A DNA stretch of 64,000 bases, from the NCBI RefSeq assembly GCF_017743735.1, contig NZ_JAGHRO010000001.1:248001-312000 (forward strand), in the 5' to 3' direction. This stretch comes from Shimia sp. R9_2. Lineage in GTDB: Bacteria > Pseudomonadota > Alphaproteobacteria > Rhodobacterales > Rhodobacteraceae. This document shows positions 57,929 through 64,000 of the stretch, piece after piece. A program made the position numbers and the translations under genes. Each line of letters begins with the position of its first letter. Positions within the stretch are counted from its first letter, which is position 1. A model generated the notes under the pieces. The model saw only the letters and a program-made list of their open reading frames with translations, was not told where the DNA came from and searched no databases.

Positions 57929-57977
57929 CCACAACCTGTTAGACTGTTATAAAGAAAGGGTATTTTAGGAAGAAATT

Positions 57978-58100
57978 ATGATTACCCCCTCTCAGAAGCC
58001 CCGGTTGCGGTTTGCGCGGCTGGTGCCCACCGTCCTCATTTTGGCGTCGCTCATCGTGGTCACAAGTGTGTTGCTGACCGCAAGCGGCACCGTTGGCTGA
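57978..58100 (+). CDS. Possible 40-residue single-helix membrane peptide
   Basis: A short frame with AGGA 7 bases before the ATG. It starts MITPSQKPRLRFARL, a basic stretch, followed by a strongly hydrophobic helix of about 20 residues (roughly 16-36, rich in V, L, I, T and S), and ends ASGTVG. The shape is that of a small inner-membrane protein with its N-terminus inside. It is supported by the promoter-like region upstream, but no family is recognised and its expression is unproven. Confidence 0.5.
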   Translation: MITPSQKPRLRFARLVPTVLILASLIVVTSVLLTASGTVG

Positions 58101-58189
58101 GCACAGCCCCATGCCTGCGTTTCGCGCACGCTTGCCCCGCGCCCCGTGGCTGGCGTAGGTATTTTGCGAACACTTGGGAGCGCAAACAC

Positions 58190-58774
58190 ATGGCACGAGC
58201 CTGGCAACGGATGCTATCAGGGCGCAGGCTTGATCTGCTGGACCCCACACCTGTGGACATAGAGATCGAAGACATCGCCCATGGCCTCGCCTTTGTCGCG
58301 CGCTGGAACGGGCAAACCCATGGGGATTTTGCCTATTCCGTGGCCGAGCATTCCTTGCTGGTCGAAGACATCTATCGCCGCATGTATAAATCCACAACGC
58401 CCAAGAACCGGCTCACCGCGCTCCTGCATGATGCGCCGGAATATGTCATTGGCGATATGATTTCCCCGGTGAAAGCCGCTGTGGGCCCCGGCTACGGACA
58501 GCTTGATGACCGTCTGACAGCCGCCATTCACATTCGCTTTGGATTGCCCGCCGAAACGCCCAAGCGCCTCAAGGCCCAGATCAAGAAAGCCGATAAGATC
58601 TCCGCCTGGATGGAAGCGACGCAGATCGCAGGCTTTTCCGTGGCTGAGGCCAACAAACTCTTTGGGGTGCCCGACCCGGAAGTGATTGACGGGCTCACCA
58701 TTGACCTGCGCCCACCCGTAGAGGTGCGCACCGATTTTACCCGCCGACACGCCGCATTACTGGCGCAAATTTAA
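58190..58774 (+). CDS. HD-domain phosphohydrolase (YfbR-like)
   Basis: A 194-residue protein with GGGAG before the ATG. Histidines H54 (VAEHS) and H80-D81 (LLHDAPEYVIGD) with E84 form the metal site of an HD-domain hydrolase; FAYSVAEHSLLVEDIY and ISPVKAAV are as in YfbR 5'-nucleotidases. It may dephosphorylate deoxynucleoside monophosphates. A set of CTATTT repeats separates it from the GNAT gene. Confidence 0.85.
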   Translation: MARAWQRMLSGRRLDLLDPTPVDIEIEDIAHGLAFVARWNGQTHGDFAYSVAEHSLLVEDIYRRMYKSTTPKNRLTALLHDAPEYVIGDMISPVKAAVGPGYGQLDDRLTAAIHIRFGLPAETPKRLKAQIKKADKISAWMEATQIAGFSVAEANKLFGVPDPEVIDGLTIDLRPPVEVRTDFTRRHAALLAQI

Positions 58775-58776
58775 AC

Positions 58777-58813
58777 CTATTTAAGCCTATTTAGTCTCTA
58801 TTTGGATCTATTT
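58777..58813 (+). repeat. Helically phased CTATTT repeats
   Basis: CTATTT occurs at 58777, 58787, 58798 and 58808, with spacings of 10, 11 and 10 bases, filling the 42-base gap ahead of the GNAT gene and replacing any clear ribosome site. The spacing equals one DNA turn, so it could bend DNA, bind a protein on one face or be a slippage-prone leader. Confidence 0.7.
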
Positions 58814-58816
58814 TTT

Positions 58817-59311
58817 ATGACACAAATTTCCATTCAACCCGGCACACAGGCCGATCTGCGTCAAACCGCTGATCTGCTCAATGAAATCATCGCAGCGGGC
58901 GGCACCACCGCGATCACCAAGACCATGACCAAAGAGGCGCTTGGCGAATGGCTGATGGCCAATCCGGAGGACGCTACCTGGCATGTCGCCCTCGCCGAAA
59001 ACGGCACGCTCTTGGGTTTTCAATGGATCGGCCCCTATGCCGCCCTGCCCCCAGAAGCCTGCGACATCGGCACTTTTGTCAAAACCGGCCAAACCGGCAT
59101 GGGCATCGGCTCCAAACTGTTTGACGCCACAAAGACGGCTGCGCGCAAATTGGGCTATGAATGGATCAACGCCGAAATCCGCGCCGACAACGCCGGTGGC
59201 CTCGCCTACTATCAAAGCCGCAGCTTTGAAACCTACGCGCGGAAATCCGACGTCGCGCTGGCCGATGGCACCACCGTGGACAAAATCCACAAACGTTACG
59301 ACCTGACATAA
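58817..59311 (+). CDS. GNAT-family N-acetyltransferase
   Basis: The ATG at 58817 gives 164 residues; an in-frame TTG 15 bases earlier lies in the repeats. The fold pattern is GNAT: TWHVALAENGTLLGFQWI, IGTFVKTGQTGMGIGSKLFDA for the acetyl-CoA loop, and NAEIRADNAGGLAYYQSRSF. Acceptor unknown. A hairpin terminator follows 3 bases after the stop. Confidence 0.87.
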   Translation: MTQISIQPGTQADLRQTADLLNEIIAAGGTTAITKTMTKEALGEWLMANPEDATWHVALAENGTLLGFQWIGPYAALPPEACDIGTFVKTGQTGMGIGSKLFDATKTAARKLGYEWINAEIRADNAGGLAYYQSRSFETYARKSDVALADGTTVDKIHKRYDLT

Positions 59312-59314
59312 CAA

Positions 59315-59346
59315 ACGCGCCAGAGAAGATCTCCGGCGCGTCGTTT
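59315..59346 (+). terminator. Rho-independent terminator after the GNAT gene
   Basis: ACGCGCC (59315-59321) and GGCGCGT (59335-59341) pair perfectly; inside, GAGA/TCTC close a three-base loop, with one mismatch between the two stems. TTT follows at 59344-59346, shared with the parS-like palindrome. Confidence 0.75.
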
Positions 59347-59356
59347 CACGTGAAAC
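59343..59356. other. parS-like ParB-binding site
   Basis: The 14-base palindrome GTTTCACGTGAAAC is the exact core of the chromosomal parS consensus, and the base after it (A) also matches, giving 15 of 16 positions. It lies between convergent genes, in non-coding DNA. ParB loaded here would spread along the DNA for chromosome segregation. Such sites normally cluster close to the replication origin. No parA, parB or dnaA gene is in the window. Confidence 0.8.
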
Positions 59357-59422
59357 AGATCTGAGGTGCTGCGCAGGCAAACCTATGCTTCCGCAGCGCC
59401 CCCCTTTCCCGCGCTCAATGGC

Positions 59423-60106
59423 TTAAGACAGCGCCTCAATCACCTGCTGCGCCACGGCGGCAGAGGAGTTCGGGTTCTGACCGGTGATCAGGTGCCCGTC
59501 TTTCTGCACATAAGGCATCCAGTCTTCACCTTTGGAGTAAATCCCGCCACGGGCGATCAGCGTGTCTTCCAACAGCTGCGGCACAACATTGGTCAGCGCC
59601 ACGGCGTCTTCTTCGGTGTTGGAAAAACCGGTCACTTTGCGGTCTTTGACGATGTATTCGCCCTCTGCGTCTTTTGCGTTCACCAGAACAATCGGGCCGT
59701 GGCAGACAGAGCCAACCGGCTTTTGCGCGGCAAAGAAATCTTCGATCAGCTTGATGGAGTCCGCATCCTCAACCAGATCCCACATCGGACCGTGGCCACC
59801 GGGATAGAAAATCGCGTCAAAATCCTCGGCTGCCATATCTGCCAGCTTTGCGGTGCTGTTCAGCGCGGAATTTGCCGCCGCATCCGCCTCAAATCGGTGG
59901 GTGTGCTCGGTCTGGAAATCAGGCTCATTGCTCTTTGGGTCGAGCGGTGGCAAGCCCCCTTTGGGCGACGCCAGCGTGACCTCAAAACCAGCATCAATGA
60001 ACTCATAGTAAGGCGCCGCCAGCTCTTCGAGCCAGAAGCCGGTTTTTGCACCGGTGTCGCCGAGTTGGTCATGGGATGTCAGCGCCACGAGGATCTTTTT
60101 GGTCAT
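59423..60106 (-). CDS. DJ-1/PfpI-family protein (Hsp31/glyoxalase III-like)
   Basis: A 227-residue class I glutamine-amidotransferase-like protein. FYPGGHGPMWDL at 100-111, the nucleophile elbow GSVCHGP with C135 and H136, and TGFWLEELAAPYYEF near 22-36 match Hsp31/DJ-1 relatives with a Cys-His pair. Likely a methylglyoxal or protein-damage defence enzyme. Divergent from the LysR gene, which is its probable regulator. Confidence 0.87.
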   Translation of the reverse strand: MTKKILVALTSHDQLGDTGAKTGFWLEELAAPYYEFIDAGFEVTLASPKGGLPPLDPKSNEPDFQTEHTHRFEADAAANSALNSTAKLADMAAEDFDAIFYPGGHGPMWDLVEDADSIKLIEDFFAAQKPVGSVCHGPIVLVNAKDAEGEYIVKDRKVTGFSNTEEDAVALTNVVPQLLEDTLIARGGIYSKGEDWMPYVQKDGHLITGQNPNSSAAVAQQVIEALS

Positions 60107-60181
60107 CAGATGTTCCTGCCTATGATGTGAGGCAGCCCGCGCCGCCTCTTCTGAGGAGGCATCTAGGTATCATTGCATAGG

Positions 60182-60208
60182 TGACGCAAGTGACGTAACT
60201 GACAACAC
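60182..60208 (+). repeat. Three 9-base direct repeats upstream of the LysR gene
   Basis: TGACGCAAG, TGACGTAAC and TGACAACAC follow one another without gaps in the promoter space shared by the DJ-1 and LysR genes. They may be regulator-binding half-sites. Confidence 0.5.
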
Positions 60209-60243
60209 ATCTTTGCACATGAGCAACAATAAGGAATGGCGGC

Positions 60244-61131
60244 ATGGCGCTCTGGGACGGGATCGAAGAATTTGCCACGGTGGCGCAAACCGGCAGCTTC
60301 ACCACAGCGGCGCGGCGGCTCAATGTCTCCACCTCTCATATCTCGCGCCGGGTTCAGGCGCTGGAGGACCGGCTCGGCACAAAGCTTCTGGCGCGCACCA
60401 CCCGCACCGTGCGGGTCACCGAACGCGGGGCGGAATACCTCGCGCAGATCGAAAACGTCATCTCCGGCCTGCAGGAGGCAAACCAGAGCATCGCAGGAGA
60501 TGTCGCAGCGCTCTCCGGTCTGATCCGCGTGTCTGCCGCTGGCCCCTTTGCCGAAACTGTGGTGGCGCCAAGGCTTCTAGAATTTGCCCAAGCCAATCCA
60601 CGCATCACGCTTGAAATAGATTTCAACAACCGCAATGTGGATCTGATCGCGGATGGCTATGATTTTGCCCTGCGCTACGGCGTGCTCTCAAACAGCTCGC
60701 TGATTGCACGCAAGCTGGTCAACCACCGGCTATCCTGCGTCGCCGCCCCCGCATATCTCGCGCGCCACGGCACACCGCAAAAGCCACAGGATCTGCGCCA
60801 GCATTCCTGCCTTGTTGCCAACAACGACACCTGGCTGTTTCACGACCCGGAAAGCGGCGGCCCCCTGCCCGTCAAAATCTCAGGCCGCCTGCGCACCAAC
60901 AATATTCCACTCATGCAGGATGCTGTCCGGCGTGGCTTTGGCATTGCCTATTCGCCCATTGGAAATCTGCAACCGCTGATCGACGCAGGCGAAGCCACCC
61001 CCATCCTCGAAGGTTTTGAGGACCAGAGCCGCTCTCACTGGATTGTTTATGCAGACCGCCGCCTCATGCCACGCCATGTGCGCGCGGCGATAGATCACCT
61101 GCTGGCGTCCTTTGCCAACGAACGCAGCTGA
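60244..61131 (+). CDS. LysR-family transcriptional regulator
   Basis: A 295-residue LysR protein of the DsdC/AaeR-like subgroup: helix-turn-helix GSFTTAARRLNVSTSHISRR near 17-36, RTTRTVRVTERG linker, then an effector domain with LARHGTPQKPQDL around 172-184. It is divergent from the DJ-1/PfpI gene, which is the usual target arrangement, and the shared promoter holds three direct repeats. Inducer unknown. Confidence 0.9.
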   Translation: MALWDGIEEFATVAQTGSFTTAARRLNVSTSHISRRVQALEDRLGTKLLARTTRTVRVTERGAEYLAQIENVISGLQEANQSIAGDVAALSGLIRVSAAGPFAETVVAPRLLEFAQANPRITLEIDFNNRNVDLIADGYDFALRYGVLSNSSLIARKLVNHRLSCVAAPAYLARHGTPQKPQDLRQHSCLVANNDTWLFHDPESGGPLPVKISGRLRTNNIPLMQDAVRRGFGIAYSPIGNLQPLIDAGEATPILEGFEDQSRSHWIVYADRRLMPRHVRAAIDHLLASFANERS

Positions 61132-61271
61132 AACGCGTTTTTCACACAAGATCCGGGCGGCGCAGCCGTTGCGCAAAAAGTTAAAAGCGCCGGGCGAAAT
61201 TCGCACCGACGCAATACCGACGTGTTACCACCGCGATACAGACAGGCCGTTTTGGCCGACTCAGAGCAAAA

Positions 61272-61826
61272 TTAACGCGGCGAGCGCTTGGCCAGAATCC
61301 GCTGCAACGTCCGGCGATGCATATTCAGCCGCCGCGCCGTTTCACTCACATTGCGGTCACACAATTCATAGACCCGCTGGATGTGTTCCCAGCGCACCCG
61401 ATCCGCACTCATCGGGTTTTCCGGTGGCGGCGGCAGCTCATCTCCGGTGCTCAAAAGCGCATTGGTCACGTCCTGCGCATCCGCCGGTTTGCTGAGGTAG
61501 TCCGTCGCCCCGATCTTCACCGCAGCCACAGCAGTTGCAATCGCGCCGTAGCCGGTCAGCACCACCACGCGGCTGTCTTCGCGCTTCTCTCGAATGACCT
61601 CGACAACGTCCAATCCATTGCCATCCCCAAGGCGCAAATCAACCACGGCATAGGCTGGAGGACGGGCTGTTGCGATGGCTTGACCCGCAGCAACCGATCC
61701 GGCGGTTTCCACCTCAAAGCCCCGTTTTTCCATGGCTTTTGCCAGTCGTTTCAGAAACGGTTCATCATCATCTACGAGGAGGAGCGATTTGTCCGGCCCG
61801 ATCTCCGACAGCGCGCTATCAGCCAT
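61272..61826 (-). CDS. regA: RegA/PrrA-type redox response regulator
   Basis: A 184-residue regulator: receiver with LLLVDDDEPFL (15-25) and phosphoacceptor D63 in AVVDLRLGDGNG, a proline-rich linker at about 133-140 and a Fis-like helix-turn-helix NVSETARRLNMHRRTLQRIL at the C-terminus, the exact RegA plan. It is phosphorylated by RegB and controls respiration, CO2 and nitrogen fixation and, in phototrophs, photosynthesis genes. It sits 70 bases behind senC. Confidence 0.95.
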   Translation of the reverse strand: MADSALSEIGPDKSLLLVDDDEPFLKRLAKAMEKRGFEVETAGSVAAGQAIATARPPAYAVVDLRLGDGNGLDVVEVIREKREDSRVVVLTGYGAIATAVAAVKIGATDYLSKPADAQDVTNALLSTGDELPPPPENPMSADRVRWEHIQRVYELCDRNVSETARRLNMHRRTLQRILAKRSPR

Positions 61827-61896
61827 TTGCCTGTTTCCTATGCCAATTTTCTAACTTGTAACGGCACAGCCAAACTTGGTCAAACCGAGGCCTGCG

Positions 61897-62526
61897 TTAC
61901 ATGTTTTCTACGAAACAGCCTACTCTTTGGGCCATATCTGCTGCCGAAACATCGCGACGGAAGTATTCCACAAACCCATGCCCCGGCAGTGTCAGGTAGG
62001 TAAAAGTGGAGTGATCCACGAGGTAATACTCCTCATCCCCATCTTCTGCCGGCTGCTTTTTGTAGTAGGTGCGATAAGCTTGGCTCGCAGCTTTCACCTG
62101 CTCGGGGGAACCGGAAAGCCCGATCATGCGCGGGTGCATGTAATCCGTGTATTCCTTCATCACTTCCGGCGTATCGCGCTCTGGGTCGATGGTGATGAAT
62201 ACCGGTGTGACGATATCCCCATCTTCCTCAAGGATTTCAGCGGCTTCCGCATTTCGTGTGGCGTCCAGAGGGCACACATCCGGGCAGAAGGTATAGCCGA
62301 AATAGATCAGCGCAGGCTCTGTCAGAACATCCTTTTCGGTGACCGTCTGACCATCTTCATCCACCAGCTCAAAAGGCCCGCCAATCGCACTGATTCCGCC
62401 CGCGACCTGCCCCTGACGGCACTGCGCAAACTGATCTGCCCCATGACCTCCGCGGCCAACAAACCACATCGCGGCCAGCGCAAAGATCGCCACAAAAACA
62501 GCAACAGCTGCCACCATTCGAACCAT
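61897..62526 (-). CDS. senC: SCO1/SenC copper chaperone
   Basis: The start at 62526 has GAGGTG upstream and gives 209 residues with an N-terminal anchor helix (about 4-24); an earlier in-frame start adds residues lacking hydrophobicity. The copper-binding C81 and C85 lie in YTFCPDVCPLD, and H172 in VDHSTFTYL completes the site. It delivers copper to the Cu-A centre of cytochrome oxidase in the periplasm. It is divergent from regB, as in Rhodobacter. Confidence 0.94.
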   Translation of the reverse strand: MVRMVAAVAVFVAIFALAAMWFVGRGGHGADQFAQCRQGQVAGGISAIGGPFELVDEDGQTVTEKDVLTEPALIYFGYTFCPDVCPLDATRNAEAAEILEEDGDIVTPVFITIDPERDTPEVMKEYTDYMHPRMIGLSGSPEQVKAASQAYRTYYKKQPAEDGDEEYYLVDHSTFTYLTLPGHGFVEYFRRDVSAADMAQRVGCFVENM

Positions 62527-62610
62527 GTCGCACCTCACCAAGTCATGTTGCGGGATATGGCCTAGAGACCTATCAAGTACGGGCAAAGACACAAGTGGAA
62601 AGGCCGGAAA

Positions 62611-63996
62611 ATGACGGATTTGTCAGGCGAACTGCTCAGCGCAAATCGACGCAGCAACTGGATTCGCCTGCGTACATTCATCGCTTTGCGCTGGATTGCG
62701 ATTGCCGGGCAAATTGTCGCGCTGCTTGTGGCGCAATTCGGCTTTGGCCTGGTTCTGGAATACGGGCTTTGCTACCTCGCGGTGGGCATTTCGGTGATCG
62801 GCAATCTAGTCGCGATTTTTGTCTTTCCCGAGAACAAGTTGCTCACCGAGTCCGAGAACCGCTACATGCTGTTGTTTGACGTGCTGCAGCTTGGTTTCTT
62901 GCTGTTCCTGACCGGCGGCCTACACAACCCCTTCGCCTTTCTGGTTGTCGCTCCTGTCACCATTGCCGCCTCTGTCCTATCGCTCCGCTCCGCCGTCACG
63001 CTGGCCGCGCTGGCGGTGATCATCGTCACCGCACTTCTGGAATTCCACCTGCCGCTGCGCACCCAGAATTTCTTTATTCTACAAGTGTCTGACGTGTTCT
63101 TGTTTGGCAACTGGGCCGCCATCGTGATCGCGATTTCCTTCTCCTCATTCTATTCGCGTCAGGTTGTGACAGAGATGTCCTCCATGGCCGAAGCCTTGGC
63201 CGCAACCCAAATGGCGCTCGCACGGGAGCAGAAGCTCACCGATCTTGGCGGCGTTGTCGCCGCTGCCGCCCATGAGCTGGGAACCCCCCTGGCCACCATC
63301 AAACTGGCCAGCGCGGAGCTATTTGAAGAACTGGATGACCGCCCGGATCTCCGTGAAGACGCCGCCCTGATCCGGGAGCAGACAGACCGGTGCAGAGACA
63401 TCCTGCGCTCCATGGGTCGTGCCGGCAAAGACGATCTGCACCTGCGCAAGGCACCTCTTTCCACAGTCATCGAAGAGGCAGCCGAGCCTCATATGGATCG
63501 GGGCAAAGAGATCATATTTGATCATTTTGAGATCGTGGACGGCCCGGAAATTTTGCGTCGGCCAGAGATCATCCACGGCTTGAGAAACCTCATTCAGAAC
63601 GCGGTCGACTTTGCCCGAGAGAACGTGTGGGTTGAAACAGAATGGGACGAAACGTCGATCTATTTGCGCATCCTGGATGATGGGCCCGGTTACCCGCCTC
63701 ACCTGATCGGCCGCATTGGCGACCCCTTCATGCGGCACCGCAAACCAGAGAAGGAACGCAAGAAGCGTCCGGGCTACGAGGGCATGGGGCTTGGCCTATT
63801 CATCGCAAAAACGCTGCTGGAGAGATCCGGTGCGGAGATCAGTTTTGCAAACGGTTCCAAGGTGATAGAGGAAGGCCGGTTCACCACGGCGCGCAGCGGC
63901 GCCGTGGTAGAGGTCATCTGGCCGCGGCAAAAAATCGAGGCGAACCTCAATCTCAATCTTGTTGGAAGCGGCGAAAATCCGGTGCATCAAACATAG
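62611..63996 (+). CDS. regB: RegB/PrrB-type redox sensor histidine kinase
   Basis: A 461-residue kinase with six membrane helices in about 26-182. The quinone-sensing GGLHNPF is at 102-108, H221 lies in AAAHELGTPLATI, the redox-active cysteine C261 in RCRDILRSMGRAGKDD, and the ATP-binding motifs DDGPGYP and GMGLGLFIAKTLLE are near 355-430. It phosphorylates RegA when the ubiquinone pool is reduced. Complete within the window; only four bases follow its stop. Confidence 0.95.
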   Translation: MTDLSGELLSANRRSNWIRLRTFIALRWIAIAGQIVALLVAQFGFGLVLEYGLCYLAVGISVIGNLVAIFVFPENKLLTESENRYMLLFDVLQLGFLLFLTGGLHNPFAFLVVAPVTIAASVLSLRSAVTLAALAVIIVTALLEFHLPLRTQNFFILQVSDVFLFGNWAAIVIAISFSSFYSRQVVTEMSSMAEALAATQMALAREQKLTDLGGVVAAAAHELGTPLATIKLASAELFEELDDRPDLREDAALIREQTDRCRDILRSMGRAGKDDLHLRKAPLSTVIEEAAEPHMDRGKEIIFDHFEIVDGPEILRRPEIIHGLRNLIQNAVDFARENVWVETEWDETSIYLRILDDGPGYPPHLIGRIGDPFMRHRKPEKERKKRPGYEGMGLGLFIAKTLLERSGAEISFANGSKVIEEGRFTTARSGAVVEVIWPRQKIEANLNLNLVGSGENPVHQT

Positions 63997-64000
63997 GCCT

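Larger units (their letters stand above)
57654..57977. other. Divergent regulatory region with palindromes (324 bases)
   Basis: No gene is apparent. The region lies between the minus-strand exported protein and the plus-strand small membrane peptide. It holds GGGACACG (57713-57720) paired with CGTGTCCC (57742-57749), a GTGATCAC palindrome near 57796, and the inverted repeat at 57905-57928, followed by possible promoter boxes TTTCCA (57926-57931) and TATAAA (57948-57953). Confidence 0.45.

Overview
The window looks like the chromosome of a marine alphaproteobacterium of the Rhodobacteraceae (Roseobacter group). The main reasons are the RegB/RegA redox two-component pair with senC at the right end, an alpha-glucoside transport operon of the agl type behind a LacI regulator, a hemD-mitofilin-hemY cluster of alphaproteobacterial layout, and a high-GC core with many 4-8 base gene overlaps. 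No rRNA, tRNA, CRISPR array, intact insertion sequence or phage gene was recognised. One near-perfect ParB (parS) site at 59343-59356 suggests the window may lie in the origin-proximal part of the chromosome.

Left part, 1-33470 (high GC). Positions 1-5681 hold the end of an amino-sugar operon: two SIS-domain proteins (the second AgaS-like), a ROK sugar kinase, a GatZ/KbaZ-type protein, a NagA-type deacetylase and CutC. This reads as GalNAc/galactosamine (or GlcNAc) breakdown. Convergent to it are a GH1 beta-glucosidase and a LacI repressor, which faces the aglEFGAK alpha-glucoside uptake and hydrolysis operon (8265-14960) across an intergenic region with two matching palindromic operators. 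Next come a periplasmic binding protein paired with a hybrid histidine kinase, a DadA-type oxidase, hemY-mitofilin-hemD, tsaD-gpsA and four small genes. A possible structured RNA region lies at 26918-27248. Then follow a Gfo/Idh oxidoreductase, rfbCBDA (dTDP-L-rhamnose) and ugd (UDP-glucuronate).

Middle part, about 33480-54600, is visibly richer in A/T and is a surface-polysaccharide island. A same-strand run of eleven genes (34660-46416) encodes a Gfo/Idh oxidoreductase, a zinc-ribbon methyltransferase-like protein, a GmhA-like SIS isomerase, an inositol-monophosphatase-like phosphatase, a NeuA-like cytidylyltransferase, a 2-hydroxyacid dehydrogenase, an SMP-30 lactonase flanked by two paralogous DUF115-like proteins, a large HAD protein and a GlfT2-like galactofuranosyltransferase. 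A 2-keto-acid-hydratase-fold protein is divergent from it. A second GlfT2-like protein faces the first, followed by UDP-galactopyranose mutase, a coiled-coil/TylF-like methyltransferase and a KpsT/KpsE/KpsM exporter. Together these suggest a capsule containing galactofuranose, probably rhamnose and glucuronate, and perhaps an unusual CMP-activated sugar acid. The last idea is the main speculative finding: no NeuB/KdsA-type aldol synthase is present, yet the genes could form an oxidative route to a ulosonic acid.

Right part, 54606-64000, returns to the core: a family 2 glycosyltransferase, ahcY, a small exported protein, a 40-residue membrane peptide, an HD-domain hydrolase, a GNAT acetyltransferase, the parS-like site, a DJ-1/PfpI protein, a LysR regulator, and regA-senC divergent from regB. 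Functions are assigned from recognisable motifs only; no database search was possible.
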